Below, piece after piece: positions 37,516 through 46,783 of a stretch of DNA of 64,000 bases. The translations under genes and the position numbers were made by a program. Origin of the DNA: Mesorhizobium sp. GbtcB19 (GTDB lineage Bacteria; Pseudomonadota; Alphaproteobacteria; Rhizobiales; Rhizobiaceae); assembly GCF_019091085.1 (NCBI RefSeq), contig NZ_JAGXJY010000012.1, positions 62,001 through 126,000 on the forward strand, written 5' to 3'. Under the pieces are notes generated by a model. The model was not told where the DNA came from. It saw only the letters and a program-made list of their open reading frames with translations, and searched no databases. How positions within the stretch are numbered: position 1 is the first letter of the stretch; each line of letters starts with the position of its first letter.

Positions 37516-37995
37516 TCAGTCGTCGAGCAGGTTCGTACCCTTGCCGCGCTTGGAAGCAGGCTTATCGCCCGACTCGGTAGTGGTCGGCGCGGTATGCTTG
37601 TTGCGGTTGGCCATGAAGCGGTCGAACTCGTCCTGATCCTTGGCGCGGCGCAGTTCGCGGGCATAGTCGTCGAACTCGGTCAGCATCTCGTCGAGCTTGC
37701 GGCGTTCTTCGGCCAGGCGCTCGAGCTCCTTCTCGCGCCAGTCGTCGAAAGCGACATTGCCGGTGCGGGTCGAACCGTGGCCCCAGCGGGCCGCCTTGTC
37801 GGAACCGCGGCGGCAGCCGGCGAAGATGCCGTCCGTGGCGCGGTTGACGTCGCGCTTGAAGCCCTCGAGCCGGTCGCCCCAGATGATGTAGGCGAGCATG
37901 GCGAAGCCGAGCGGCCAGAACACCATGAAGCCGATAACCATCAGCGCGATGGTGGCCGGCGTCCAGGCCGGACGGATCAATGCACTCGTGTTCAT
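37516..37995 (-). CDS. DUF2852 membrane protein
   Basis: The 159-residue protein starts at the ATG at 37995, with GGGAGAA directly upstream. A membrane segment with a short break (TIALMVIGFMVFWPLGFAMLAYIIWG, about 14-39) is followed by a soluble, highly charged helical tail (FDDWREKELERLAEERRKLDEMLTEFDDYARELRRAKDQDEFDRFMANR) that could form a coiled coil. This matches the alphaproteobacterial DUF2852 family, of unknown function. It stands alone between a metallopeptidase and benE. Confidence 0.85.
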   Translation of the reverse strand: MNTSALIRPAWTPATIALMVIGFMVFWPLGFAMLAYIIWGDRLEGFKRDVNRATDGIFAGCRRGSDKAARWGHGSTRTGNVAFDDWREKELERLAEERRKLDEMLTEFDDYARELRRAKDQDEFDRFMANRNKHTAPTTTESGDKPASKRGKGTNLLDD

Positions 37996-38110
37996 TTCTC
38001 CCAATCCTTCCGTTGGAGACAGCCAATCCGGCTGCGTGGAATCGAAATGGGAAGGCGAAATAGGCTATTCAAGACAAATCCGGCCAAAACCGGCGAAGCG
38101 CCTGAAATGA

Positions 38111-39253
38111 TTATCGCTTTTTGAGTTTGTCGAGGAAAAGCACTGCCATGCCGGCGACAAGGCCCCAGAACGCCGCGCCGACGCCGAACAGGGTGAGCCC
38201 GGAGGCGGTGACGGCAAAGGTGATGGTGGCGGGCATGCGCTCCGCCTCGTCCCTCAGCGCGATCGACAGGGCATTGGCCAAGGACGCCATCAGCGCCAGC
38301 CCGGCGACCAGTACGATCAGGCTCTGGGGCAGGACGGCGAAGATCGCCACCAGCGAAGCGCCGAAGATCGCGAAGATCAGATAGGCCAGCGCATAGAACG
38401 GCCCGGTCTTCCAACGCTCGGCGGGGTCGGGGTGCACGTCCGGGCCGGTGCAGATTGCCGCCGAGATCGCCGCCAGATTGGTGGTGGCGGCGCCGAATGG
38501 CGCCGACAGCAGCGAAAACAGGCCGGTGACGCCGATCAGCGGTCCGGGTTCGGGGTGGTAGCCGGCCGCGCGCAGCACGGCGAGGCCGGAAAGGTTCTGC
38601 GAGGCCATGGTGACGAGATAGAGCGGCAGCGCCAGGCCGACGATCGCCTTGGCGGTGAAAACAGGAGCAATCAGCGTCAGCGTCGACAATTCCGGCGCCG
38701 GCAGGCCGCCGACACGGCCGGTGAGGAAGGCGGCGAGCCCGCCGCCGACCAGTACCGCCAGCACCGACAGCGACGGGTTGAACAGGCGGATGACGAAAAA
38801 CGCTGCGATCAGCGGCAGGATGAGCCAGGGGTCCGCCGGGATAGCCTTCACCGCATTGATGGCGAAGGTGACGACGATACCGGCCAGCATGCCGGAGGCG
38901 ACGGACGCCGGTATCCGCGCGATCAGCCTGGTCAACGGCTTGAACAGGCCGGTGGCGATCAACAGGACGCCGGTGACGATGAAAGCGCCGACCGCTTCGG
39001 GCATGGTGAAGCCGCTGGAGGCGGCGACCAGCGCCAGACCCGGCGTCGACCAGGCGGTGATGACAGGCATTTTCGTGCGCCAGGACAGCCACAGGCATTC
39101 GATCGCCATGGCAAGGCAGATCGCGGTCACGCCGCTCGCGGTCTCGACCTGCGTCGCGCCGACCGCCTTGGCGGCGGCGATGACGATGGCGAGCGTCCCG
39201 CCAAAGCCGACGATCGCCGCGACAAAGGCGGAAATCGGGATCGAAACGCGCAT
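38111..39253 (-). CDS. benE: BenE-family benzoate/H+ symporter-like permease
   Basis: The 380-residue integral membrane protein has about twelve hydrophobic helices and the BenE blocks ITAWSTPGLALVAASSG, GMLAGIVVTFAINAV and SAPFGAATTNLAAISAAICTG. The family resembles nucleobase-ascorbate transporters and imports benzoate with protons in some bacteria. No aromatic catabolic gene is nearby, so the true substrate is open. The start at 39253 follows the hydrolase stop by two bases, so the two genes are likely co-translated. Because of the context, the family symbol is tentative. Confidence 0.82.
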   Translation of the reverse strand: MRVSIPISAFVAAIVGFGGTLAIVIAAAKAVGATQVETASGVTAICLAMAIECLWLSWRTKMPVITAWSTPGLALVAASSGFTMPEAVGAFIVTGVLLIATGLFKPLTRLIARIPASVASGMLAGIVVTFAINAVKAIPADPWLILPLIAAFFVIRLFNPSLSVLAVLVGGGLAAFLTGRVGGLPAPELSTLTLIAPVFTAKAIVGLALPLYLVTMASQNLSGLAVLRAAGYHPEPGPLIGVTGLFSLLSAPFGAATTNLAAISAAICTGPDVHPDPAERWKTGPFYALAYLIFAIFGASLVAIFAVLPQSLIVLVAGLALMASLANALSIALRDEAERMPATITFAVTASGLTLFGVGAAFWGLVAGMAVLFLDKLKKR

Positions 39254-39255
39254 CG

Positions 39256-40026
39256 TCAGCTGGCCCGCCTGACCATGTCGCCGACGGCGCGCTTCAGCAT
39301 ATCGAGATCCTCGGGTCGGGACAGGCGATGGTCGCCGTCCGGGATCAAGGACAGCGTCACGTCGTCGGCGGGCAGCATGGAGGCGAGCTTCAAGGCATGG
39401 CCCGAAGGCACGTCCGGATCGGCCAGGCCCTGCAGGATGTGCACCGGACAATGCGTGTCGATCGGCCCGGTCATCACCCGGTTGGCGCGGCCGTCCTCGA
39501 TCAGCGCGCGCGTGTAGATATAAGGCTGGTCCGAATAATCGGACGGCTCGGCGAAGAAGCCCTTTTCCTGCAAATCCTGCCGTTGCGCGCCGGTCAGCAC
39601 CGGCTCGATCAGCTCGACGGTGAAATCCGGCGCCGGGGCGAGCAGCACAAGCCCGGCAACGCGGTCGTCACCCGCCTTGCGCAGTTCCTGCACCATGCGC
39701 AGCGCGATCCAGGCCCCCATCGATGAGCCGACAAGGACCTGCTTGCCCTTACCGAAGCGGCGAAAGACGGCGAGGCTCTCGGCCAGCCATCTGGAGATGG
39801 TGCCGTCGGCGAATTCGCCGCCCGATTCACCATGGCCTGAATAGTCGTGGCGAAGATAAGCGTGGCCCTCGCCGCTGGCCCAGGCGGCAAGCGTCTCGGC
39901 CTTGGTGCCAAGCATGTCGGACTTGTAGCCGCCGAGCCAGACCACGCCAGGCGCCGCGCCCCGCGCCTGCCGGACGGCGATCTTCGACCCGTCCACATCG
40001 ATGAATACCGGAGCGCTGGCGGTCAT
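39256..40026 (-). CDS. alpha/beta hydrolase (ABHD10-like)
   Basis: The 256-residue hydrolase has the nucleophile elbow GSSMGAW (Ser near residue 100), an acidic residue in QGLADPDVP and the catalytic His in DGDHRLSRPED, completing a Ser-Asp-His triad. LGGYKSDMLGTKAETL and RHDYSGHGESGG near the N-terminus match the ABHD10-like esterase/thioesterase group. The start at 40026 has GAGGA upstream. It precedes benE by two bases, which suggests a shared role such as hydrolysing a small ester or thioester whose acid is transported (inference). Confidence 0.85.
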   Translation of the reverse strand: MTASAPVFIDVDGSKIAVRQARGAAPGVVWLGGYKSDMLGTKAETLAAWASGEGHAYLRHDYSGHGESGGEFADGTISRWLAESLAVFRRFGKGKQVLVGSSMGAWIALRMVQELRKAGDDRVAGLVLLAPAPDFTVELIEPVLTGAQRQDLQEKGFFAEPSDYSDQPYIYTRALIEDGRANRVMTGPIDTHCPVHILQGLADPDVPSGHALKLASMLPADDVTLSLIPDGDHRLSRPEDLDMLKRAVGDMVRRAS

Positions 40027-40150
40027 GACCTTGTCCTCTCGGCCGGTCTTTTGACACAGGCGGTGGTTCAACGAAAAGTGCTCGCGGCATTTCTTTGCTT
40101 GGTGCAGACAATTGCCAGGCGGCAGGTGATTTTCCGGCGCGGCTATGCTA

Positions 40151-40180
40151 TTGACTCACGCCCCGCGCTCACCACATAGG
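40151..40180 (+). promoter_or_regulatory. possible promoter of infC
   Basis: TTGACT at 40151-40156 is a good -35 element. A weak -10-like CATAGG lies 18 bases further on. It is 62-91 bases upstream of the infC start and is the only credible promoter-like pair in the 215-bp gap after the divergent hydrolase gene. Confidence 0.35.
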
Positions 40181-40241
40181 CGCGTCCACCTATTTTGACT
40201 CTACAGAAACCCTGAACGAAACGGCCGAGGAGACCACGACC

Positions 40242-40778
40242 ATTCGCAGACCTTTTAAAGCAGCGGCGCCCACCAAGGACGGCCCGCGCTCCAACCGAGA
40301 CATCCGGGTTCCCCGGGTCCAGCTCATCGACGCCGAAGGCCAGAACCGCGGCGATGTTTCCATCAACGACGCATTGCTGCTCGCCGAAGAGGCCGGGCTC
40401 GATCTCGTCGAGATATCGCCCAATGCGGTGCCGCCGGTCGTCAAGATCCTCGATCTCGGCAAGCTGAAATACGCCAACCAGAAGAAGGCGGCCGAAGCGC
40501 GCAAGAACCAGAAGGTCATCGAGATCAAGGAGATCAAGATGCGCCCGAACATCGACAGCCATGACTACGACACCAAGATGAAGGCGGTGCGCCGCTTCTT
40601 CGAGGAAGGTGACAAGGTCAAGCTGACGCTGCGCTTCCGCGGCCGCGAGATGGCGCATATGGAGCTCGGCATGCAGCTTCTGAACAAGGTGCGTGAGGAA
40701 GTGGCCACCATCGCCAAGGTCGAGGCCGAGCCGAAGCTCGAAGGCCGCCAGATGATGATGGTTCTGGCGCCGCGCTGA
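40242..40778 (+). CDS. infC: translation initiation factor IF-3, ATT start
   Basis: IF-3 checks start-codon pairing on the 30S subunit. The C-terminal part ([29 protein letters not shown], then [41 protein letters not shown]) is unmistakable, but no ATG or GTG precedes it in frame near the true N-terminus. The conserved rhizobial N-terminus ([33 protein letters not shown]) begins at ATT 40242-40244, with GAGGAG eight bases upstream, giving 178 residues. AUU is the classic infC start, which allows IF-3 to repress its own translation. The first in-frame ATG, at 40374, would delete the N-domain. An in-frame CTG at 40212 is a weaker alternative. Confidence 0.93.
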   Translation: MRRPFKAAAPTKDGPRSNRDIRVPRVQLIDAEGQNRGDVSINDALLLAEEAGLDLVEISPNAVPPVVKILDLGKLKYANQKKAAEARKNQKVIEIKEIKMRPNIDSHDYDTKMKAVRRFFEEGDKVKLTLRFRGREMAHMELGMQLLNKVREEVATIAKVEAEPKLEGRQMMMVLAPR

Positions 40779-40927
40779 TCGAGGAAGGCGCGGCCGTCGA
40801 CACCGTCGCGCCCATCACGCTTTCGCGAGTTGCCGGGCCGCGTTGCATCCGCTCTCAAATCCGCCCGAATTGCCGGGCACGGCGTCCCGACGATCGGCGG
40901 GGCGCCTGTTTTCAATCCGATCGCTAC

Positions 40928-40990
40928 TCGACGATCGAGTTCCTCGATCGCGAGCCAATCGACGATCGGGTTTCCCTGATCACGAGCAAA
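40928..40990. repeat. imperfect tandem duplication downstream of infC
   Basis: Unit 1 (40928-40958, starts TCGACGATCGAGTTCC) and unit 2 (40959-40990, starts TCGACGATCGGGTTTCCC) are adjacent and about 80 percent alike. They are rich in CGATCG. They lie in the 228-bp gap before the methyltransferase gene; the rest of that gap shows nothing I can name. Confidence 0.6.
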
Positions 40991-41006
40991 CGCGATCGGA
41001 TGGGTC

Positions 41007-41654
41007 ATGGTCGATGAAGTGAAGGTCCCTGCCGACAACCGCAACGAAGGGTTGGGCGGCTACCAGCACATGCGCCGGATCGTGCTGGCGGTGCTGGTCG
41101 TGGTGCTGTTTGCCGCGCTGCTGTTCGGCCAGTCTTCCTTTCCGCCAGACACGCCAATGCACGAGTCGATCGAGATGTTCGGCGTGCTGCTGATCTTCCT
41201 CGGCATCGTCGGGCGGCTGTGGTCGACGCTCTATATCGGCGGCCGCAAATCGGCCGAGGTCGTCACCGGCGGGCCTTATTCGATCACCCGCAACCCGCTC
41301 TATCTGTTCTCGACGGTGGCGGCCGCCGGCGTCGGCGCGCAGATCGGCTCCTTCACCGGCATCGTCTTGTTTTCGGTGCTTTGCGCCGGCGCCTTCCACA
41401 TCGTCATCCTGCGCGAGGAGCGGTATCTGAAAGAAGTGCTCGGCGCGCCTTACCAGGCCTATCTCGCCAAGGTGCCGCGCTTCTTCCCCAAGCTCTCGCT
41501 CTACCAGGAAGGCGATACCGGCAGCTTCAGGCCCCGCCTCTTGTTGAACACGCTGCTCGACGGGCTGGTGTTCCTGGTGGCGCTGCCGGCCTTCGAGCTG
41601 ATCGACGGCATGCAGCAGTCGGGGATGCTGCCGGTATGGTTCACCCTGCCCTAG
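41007..41654 (+). CDS. isoprenylcysteine/phospholipid methyltransferase-family membrane protein
   Basis: The 215-residue protein has TM helices at about 24-42, 57-72, 97-130 and near the C-terminus. The ICMT/PEMT signature GPYSITRNPLYLFSTVAAAG sits between helices, and REERYLKEVLGAPYQAYLAKVPRFFP binds SAM in this family. It probably methylates a lipid or prenyl-type substrate at the membrane; the substrate is unknown. It is inserted between infC and rpmI, which in many bacteria are adjacent. Its TAG stop is formed by the first bases of a large intergenic repeat. Confidence 0.87.
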   Translation: MVDEVKVPADNRNEGLGGYQHMRRIVLAVLVVVLFAALLFGQSSFPPDTPMHESIEMFGVLLIFLGIVGRLWSTLYIGGRKSAEVVTGGPYSITRNPLYLFSTVAAAGVGAQIGSFTGIVLFSVLCAGAFHIVILREERYLKEVLGAPYQAYLAKVPRFFPKLSLYQEGDTGSFRPRLLLNTLLDGLVFLVALPAFELIDGMQQSGMLPVWFTLP

Positions 41655-41795
41655 GGTGGCTGATATTCAGGTGAGGCCGGCCTGCAAATGGCGGCTTCCT
41701 GCGCTTCCGGTGCTCACGTACTTTAAGTACGCTCCGATCCGGTTCTCGGAACCCACCATTTTCGTCTTGGCCTGACCTGAATCTCAACCACCCTA
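41652..41795. repeat. 144-bp inverted-repeat element between the methyltransferase gene and rpmI
   Basis: Outer arms TAGGGTGGCTGATATTCAGG (from 41652) and its mirror ending CCTGAATCTCAACCACCCTA (to 41795) pair over about 40 bases with a few mismatches. An inner palindrome GTACTTTAAGTAC lies at 41718-41730, next to a GGTTCTCGGAACC-type hairpin. It has no coding capacity. The remaining part of the 326-bp gap (41796-41980) holds only the rpmI leader, where I see no named motif. Confidence 0.85.
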
Positions 41796-41980
41796 CCCAG
41801 CAGGACAGCGCGTCGCACGGCGAGGTGTTGCACCCGCGCCCTGTTTGATCTATAGGACCGCCGTTCCAAGAAAACCGCCCGGCAGGGCATGCCGTGGCGG
41901 TTTCATTTGCTTTTCGGGCTTTGGTCGGCCCGAAGCGAGAAAAGAAGCGCGATGGTGCGCCACCAATACGGAGTAGCAAA

Positions 41981-42184
41981 ATGCCCAAGATGAAGACCAA
42001 ATCGGCCGCCAAGAAGCGGTTCAAGATTACTGCCACCGGCAAGGTGCTGTCGGCTGCCGCCGGCAAGCGCCACGGCATGATCAAGCGTTCCAACAAGTTC
42101 ATTCGCGATGCCCGCGGCACGATGGTTCTGGCTGAACCGGACGGCAAGAAGGTCATCAAGAATTTTCTGCCGAACGGCCTCTAA
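41981..42184 (+). CDS. rpmI: 50S ribosomal protein L35
   Basis: The 67-residue basic protein [20 protein letters not shown], with [19 protein letters not shown] and the C-terminal KNFLPNGL, is full-length L35. The start at 41981 has GGAG nine bases upstream; the longer frame from 41894 is not family-like. It is followed by rplT after 37 bases. In many bacteria L20 represses this pair by binding the leader, but I do not see enough structure here to call that site. Confidence 0.98.
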   Translation: MPKMKTKSAAKKRFKITATGKVLSAAAGKRHGMIKRSNKFIRDARGTMVLAEPDGKKVIKNFLPNGL

Positions 42185-42221
42185 TCCCTCGGCCTGGACA
42201 ACGTTTTAAGGAGATCATGAC

Positions 42222-42623
42222 ATGGCACGCGTAAAGAGAGGCGTTACCGCCCACGCCAAGCACAAGAAGGTCCTGAAAGCCGCCAAGGGTTTCTACGGCC
42301 GTCGCAAGAACACCATTCGCATCGCCAAGCAGGCGGTGGAGAAGTCGCTGCAATACGCCTACCGCGACCGCAAGAACCGCAAGCGCTCGTTCCGCGCGCT
42401 GTGGATCCAGCGCATCAACGCGGCGACCCACGAGCACGGCCTGACCTATGGCCGCTTCATCGACGGCCTCAACAAGGCCGGCATCGAGATCGACCGCAAG
42501 ATCCTGTCGGACATGGCCATCCACGAGCCGCAGGCTTTCGCCGCACTGGTGGCCAAGGCCAAGGTCGCGCTCGAATATCTGAAGAACACCACGCCGAATG
42601 CTTTTGAGAGCGCTGTCGCCTAA
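42222..42623 (+). CDS. rplT: 50S ribosomal protein L20
   Basis: The 133-residue protein [30 protein letters not shown] has the canonical L20 N-terminus and the [11 protein letters not shown] core. L20 is an early 50S assembly protein that binds 23S rRNA. The start has AAGGAG upstream. A rho-independent terminator follows before pheS, so the ribosomal and synthetase genes are at least partly uncoupled. Confidence 0.98.
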   Translation: MARVKRGVTAHAKHKKVLKAAKGFYGRRKNTIRIAKQAVEKSLQYAYRDRKNRKRSFRALWIQRINAATHEHGLTYGRFIDGLNKAGIEIDRKILSDMAIHEPQAFAALVAKAKVALEYLKNTTPNAFESAVA

Positions 42624-42661
42624 GCCAGCGCTTCCCAAGCATTTTTAGGACTGATTTGGGG

Positions 42662-42696
42662 AACCCGCGCTGGCTCGGCTGGCGCGGGTTTTTCTT
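42662..42696 (+). terminator. rho-independent terminator after rplT
   Basis: AACCCGCGC (42662-42670) pairs with GCGCGGGTT (42682-42690) around an 11-base loop, then TTTCTT follows. It lies 39 bases after the rplT stop and ahead of pheS. Confidence 0.88.
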
Positions 42697-42778
42697 ATGC
42701 CCGATGCAACCAAAATGGCACCCGCGTAACCAAAATGGTGACGCTGCAATGCCAGTCATCAATCGAGAGAGCTTCGCC

Positions 42779-43876
42779 GTGAACGCCACCGCTGGAAATC
42801 TTGAAACCCTTGAAGCTTCGCTGATGGCCGACATTGCGGCCGCGGCCGACGAGCCGGCGATCGAGGCGGTGCGCGTCTCGGCGCTGGGCAAGAAGGGCTC
42901 GGTCTCCGAAATGCTGAAGACGCTGGGCGCCATGAGCGCCGAGGAGCGGCAGGTGAAGGGCCCGGCGATCAACGGCCTCAAGAACCGCGTCACCGAGGCG
43001 CTCACCCAGCGCAAGGCGGAGCTGAAGGATGTGGCGATCGCCGCACGGCTCGCCGCCGAAACGGTCGACGTGACCCTGCCGGTGCGCCAGTCGCCGGCCG
43101 AGCGCGGCCGCATCCATCCGATCAGCCAGGTGATCGACGAGATCGCGGCGATCTTCGGCGATCTCGGCTTCGCGATCGCCGAAGGCCCGGATATCGAGAC
43201 CGACTACTACAATTTCACCGCGCTGAATTTCCCCGAAGGGCATCCGGCGCGCGAGATGCACGACACCTTCTTCTTCCAGCCGGATGAGAAGGGCGAGCGC
43301 AAGCTTTTGCGCACGCACACCTCGCCCGTGCAGATCCGCACCATGGAGCGGCAGAAGCCGCCGATCCGCATCGTCATCCCCGGCAAGACCTACCGCCAGG
43401 ATTCCGACGCCACGCATTCGCCGATGTTCCATCAGGTCGAGGGGCTGGTGGTCGACAAGACGGCCAATGTCGCCAACATGAAGTGGGTGCTGGAGGAGTT
43501 CTGCAAGGCCTTCTTCGAGGTGCCGTCGGTCAAGATGCGCTTCCGGCCGTCCTTCTTCCCCTTCACCGAGCCCAGCCTCGAGGTCGACATTCAGTGCGAC
43601 CGCTCGCGTCCTGGCGAAGTGCGCTTCGGCGAGGGCTCCGACTGGATGGAGATCCTGGGCTGCGGCATGGTGCATCCGAACGTGCTGCGCGCCGGCGGGC
43701 TCGACCCCGACGAATATCAGGGCTTCGCCTGGGGCATGGGCATCGACCGCATCGCCATGCTGAAATACGGCATGCCGGACCTGCGCGCCTTCTTCGACGC
43801 GGATGTGCGCTGGCTGTCCCATTACGGCTTCCGGCCGCTCGACCTGCCGACGCTGTTCGGGGGACTGTCGACATGA
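42779..43876 (+). CDS. pheS: phenylalanine-tRNA ligase alpha subunit
   Basis: PheS is the catalytic alpha subunit that charges tRNA-Phe. Class II motifs are present: [18 protein letters not shown] (motif 1), [12 protein letters not shown] and [20 protein letters not shown] (motif 2), and [14 protein letters not shown] (motif 3). The N-terminal coiled coil starts at once. I place the start at GTG 42779, since the sequence then aligns with relatives and GAGAG lies upstream, giving 365 residues. An ATG at 42749 without a ribosome-binding site would add ten. The stop overlaps the next gene as ATGA. Two direct AACCAAAATGG copies 20 bp apart lie upstream (42708, 42728). Confidence 0.96.
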   Translation: MNATAGNLETLEASLMADIAAAADEPAIEAVRVSALGKKGSVSEMLKTLGAMSAEERQVKGPAINGLKNRVTEALTQRKAELKDVAIAARLAAETVDVTLPVRQSPAERGRIHPISQVIDEIAAIFGDLGFAIAEGPDIETDYYNFTALNFPEGHPAREMHDTFFFQPDEKGERKLLRTHTSPVQIRTMERQKPPIRIVIPGKTYRQDSDATHSPMFHQVEGLVVDKTANVANMKWVLEEFCKAFFEVPSVKMRFRPSFFPFTEPSLEVDIQCDRSRPGEVRFGEGSDWMEILGCGMVHPNVLRAGGLDPDEYQGFAWGMGIDRIAMLKYGMPDLRAFFDADVRWLSHYGFRPLDLPTLFGGLST

Positions 43877-44340
43877 CTGCTCCCCACACCGGGAGTTGCC
43901 GCTGCGGCGCCGTGCGGTTCGAGGCCTCGGCCGAGCCGCACCACATCAGCTATTGCCATTGCGGCGACTGCCGGCGCGCCAGCGGCGCGCCGGTGTCGGC
44001 CTTTGTCGGCTTCCTGGCCGACCAGGTCGCGCTCAACGGCAAATCGCTGAAAAGCTACCGCAACGGTCCGGTGGAGCGCACGTTCTGCGGCATCTGCGGC
44101 TCGCCGATCGCCTATACCGACAAGCGGCTCGACAACCAGATCTATTTCATGCTCGGCGCCATGGACATGCCGGCCTATTTCAGGCCGACCGTGCATGCGC
44201 ATGTGCGCGAGCAACTGCCCTTCCTGCACATGCCCGACGCCTTGCCGCGCGAGCTGAAAACCAGCGTGCCCAGACCTGGCGAACAAAGACCTGGCGAACA
44301 AAGACCCGAAGAACCAAGATCCGACGGAATCCAGTCATGA
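43873..44340 (+). CDS. GFA/CENP-V-fold zinc protein inserted between pheS and pheT
   Basis: The 155-residue protein has the GFA zinc-cysteine pattern: [10 protein letters not shown] near residue 10, [14 protein letters not shown] near 30 and [11 protein letters not shown] near 75. This is the fold of glutathione-dependent formaldehyde-activating enzyme, but most members have unknown substrates. It overlaps the pheS stop and the pheT start by four bases each, so it is co-translated with both synthetase subunits. The C-terminal tail [18 protein letters not shown] is low-complexity and encoded by a 15-base tandem repeat, so the true domain ends near residue 130. Confidence 0.9.
   Translation: MTAPHTGSCRCGAVRFEASAEPHHISYCHCGDCRRASGAPVSAFVGFLADQVALNGKSLKSYRNGPVERTFCGICGSPIAYTDKRLDNQIYFMLGAMDMPAYFRPTVHAHVREQLPFLHMPDALPRELKTSVPRPGEQRPGEQRPEEPRSDGIQS
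44272..44316 (+). repeat. 15-bp in-frame tandem repeat in the GFA gene tail
   Basis: Two identical units AGACCTGGCGAACAA (44272-44286, 44287-44301) and a diverged third (44302-44316) encode R-P-G-E-Q-type pentapeptides. Unit length is a multiple of three, so copy-number change would keep the frame into the overlapping pheT start. Confidence 0.85.
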
Positions 44341-46745
44341 AATTCACCCTCTCCTGGCTCAAGGACCATCTCGAGACCGACGCCTCGCTTGCCGAGATCG
44401 TCGAGCGGTTGACCGCGATCGGCCTCGAAGTCGAGCATGTCGACGACAAGGCCGGCCTGAAACCCTTCGTCATCGCCAAGGTGCTGACGGCGGTGCAGCA
44501 TCCCGATGCCGACCGGCTGCGCGTGCTGACCGTCGACACCGGCGACGGCAAGGCGCCGGTGCAGGTGGTGTGCGGCGCGCCCAACGCCCGGGCCGGCCTG
44601 ATCGGCGCGTTCGCGGCGCCCGGCACCTATGTTCCGGGCATCGACGTGACGCTCTCGGTCGGCAAGATCCGCGGCGTCGAAAGCCACGGCATGATGTGCT
44701 CGGAGCGCGAGCTGGAGATCTCCGACGAGCATAACGGCATCATCGATTTGCCGCAGGACGCGCCGGTCGGCACCAGCTTCGCGGCCTACGCGCATCTCGA
44801 CGATCCGGTCATCGAGATCAACCTGACGCCGAACCGCCCGGACGCCACCAGCGTCTACGGCATCGCCCGCGATCTCGCGGCAAGCGGGCTCGGCCGGCTC
44901 ACCGGCGGCGCGATCATGCCGCATGCCGGCGAAGGCCTGTGCCCGGTCAAGGTCACCATCGAGGCGCCGGAGCTTTGCCCCGGTTTCGCGCTCAGGCTGG
45001 TGAAGGGCGTCAAGAACGGCCCGTCGCCGAAATGGCTGCAGCAGCGGCTGATCGCCATCGGGCTCCGGCCGATCAGCGCGCTGGTCGACATCACCAATTA
45101 CGTCACCTTCGACCGCGGCCGTCCGCTGCATGTCTTCGACGCCGCGAAGGTCGCCGGCAACCTCGTCGTGCGCCGCGCCAGGGACGGTGAAAAAGTGCTG
45201 GCGCTCGACGGCCGCGAATACACGCTGACGCCCGAAATGTGCGTGATCGCCGACGACAATGGCGTCGAATCGATCGCCGGCATCATGGGCGGCGAGCATT
45301 CGGGCTGCGACGAGAACACCACCGACGTGCTGATCGAATCCGCGCTCTGGGATCCGATCACCACCGCTCGCACCGGCCGCACGCTCGGCATCATCACCGA
45401 CGCGCGCTACCGCTTCGAGCGCGGCGTCGATCCGGAATTCATGGTGCCGGGCGTCGAGTTGGCGACCAGGCTGGTGCTCGATTTCTGCGGCGGCACACCG
45501 AGCGAGATGGAGGTGGCGGGCTATGCCGGCCACAAGGCGAAGGTCGTCTCCTTCCCGCTGTCGGAAGTGAAACGGCTGACCGGCATCGAGGTGCCGAAGG
45601 CGGAGGCGCTGGACATCCTGACCCGTCTCGGCTTCGAGCCGCAGGGTTCGGGCGACGTCGTCAAGGTCAAGGTGCCCTCCTGGCGGCCGGATGTCGACGG
45701 CAAGGCCGACCTGGTCGAGGAGGTGATGCGCATCCATGGCGTCGACAACATCTTGGCCCAGCCGTTGACCTCGCATGACGCGGTCAATGGCAGGATCCTG
45801 ACCACGCTGCAGGTGCGCACGCGCGCGGCCAAGCGCGCGCTGGCCGTGCGCGGCATGATGGAGGCCGTCACCTGGTCGTTCATCCCGGCCAAGCATGCCG
45901 AACTGTTCGGCGGCGGCCAGACGGCGCTGAAGCTCGCCAACCCGATCGCCGCCGACATGTCCGACATGCGGCCTTCGCTGCTTCCCGGCCTGATCGCAGC
46001 GGCGCAGCGCAATGCCGACAAGGGCATCGGCGACGTGGCGCTGTTCGAGGTGTCGGGCACCTATGAGGGCGATGCGGCCGACCAGCAGCGGCGTGTTGCC
46101 GCCGGTGTCAGGCGCGGCACCGCCAAGCTCGACGGTGCGGGGCGCAGCTGGGCCGGCAATGCCGGGCCGGTCGGCGTGTTCGACGCCAAGGCGGACGCGA
46201 TCGCGGCGCTCGAGGCCTGCGGCGCGCCGGTCGACCGGCTGCAGATCGAGCCAGGCGGCCCGGCCTGGTATCACCCCGGACGCTCCGGCACGATCAAGCT
46301 CGGCCCCAAGACCGTGCTCGGCACCTTTGGCGAGTTCCATCCGAGGACGCTTGAAACGCTCGACGTGTCCGGGCCGATCTGCGGCTTCGAGGTTTTCGTC
46401 GATGCCGTACCGGAGCCGAAGACCAAGCCGACACGCACCAAGCCGAAGCTGGAGCTGTCGCCCTTCCAGGCGGTGAAGCGCGATTTCGCCTTCGTCGTCG
46501 ACAGGACGGTCGAGGCCGGCACGCTGGTGCGGGCAGCGCTCGCGGCCGACAAGAAGCTGGTCACCGGCGTTTCGGTGTTCGACGTCTTCGAGGGTGCCTC
46601 GCTGGGTGCTGCCAAGAAGTCGATCGCCATCGAGGTATCGATCCAGCCGGTCGAGAAGACGCTTACCGACGAGGATTTCGAGATGCTGGCCAAGCGCATC
46701 GTCGAGAACGTCAACAAGCAGACGGGCGGCGTGCTGCGCGCGTAG
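44337..46745 (+). CDS. pheT: phenylalanine-tRNA ligase beta subunit
   Basis: PheT is the editing and tRNA-binding subunit. The 802-residue protein has an N-terminal [12 protein letters not shown], a tRNA-binding OB domain at about 40-150 ([33 protein letters not shown]), B3/4 editing domain with [18 protein letters not shown]5 domain, catalytic-like core, and a C-terminal anticodon-binding domain ([17 protein letters not shown] to [18 protein letters not shown]). Length is typical. It starts within the GFA gene stop. Confidence 0.97.
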   Translation: MKFTLSWLKDHLETDASLAEIVERLTAIGLEVEHVDDKAGLKPFVIAKVLTAVQHPDADRLRVLTVDTGDGKAPVQVVCGAPNARAGLIGAFAAPGTYVPGIDVTLSVGKIRGVESHGMMCSERELEISDEHNGIIDLPQDAPVGTSFAAYAHLDDPVIEINLTPNRPDATSVYGIARDLAASGLGRLTGGAIMPHAGEGLCPVKVTIEAPELCPGFALRLVKGVKNGPSPKWLQQRLIAIGLRPISALVDITNYVTFDRGRPLHVFDAAKVAGNLVVRRARDGEKVLALDGREYTLTPEMCVIADDNGVESIAGIMGGEHSGCDENTTDVLIESALWDPITTARTGRTLGIITDARYRFERGVDPEFMVPGVELATRLVLDFCGGTPSEMEVAGYAGHKAKVVSFPLSEVKRLTGIEVPKAEALDILTRLGFEPQGSGDVVKVKVPSWRPDVDGKADLVEEVMRIHGVDNILAQPLTSHDAVNGRILTTLQVRTRAAKRALAVRGMMEAVTWSFIPAKHAELFGGGQTALKLANPIAADMSDMRPSLLPGLIAAAQRNADKGIGDVALFEVSGTYEGDAADQQRRVAAGVRRGTAKLDGAGRSWAGNAGPVGVFDAKADAIAALEACGAPVDRLQIEPGGPAWYHPGRSGTIKLGPKTVLGTFGEFHPRTLETLDVSGPICGFEVFVDAVPEPKTKPTRTKPKLELSPFQAVKRDFAFVVDRTVEAGTLVRAALAADKKLVTGVSVFDVFEGASLGAAKKSIAIEVSIQPVEKTLTDEDFEMLAKRIVENVNKQTGGVLRA

Positions 46746-46783
46746 GCATTGCCGGCAGGTGGCGAATCGTCCTCCAAAGGGCG

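Noticed and set aside
38111-40026. benE and the hydrolase considered as an aromatic degradation operon
   Set aside because: No ring-hydroxylating or ring-cleavage gene is nearby; only two genes are linked.
40374-40778. infC starting at ATG 40374
   Set aside because: This would remove the conserved N-domain, which is clearly encoded in frame upstream from ATT 40242.
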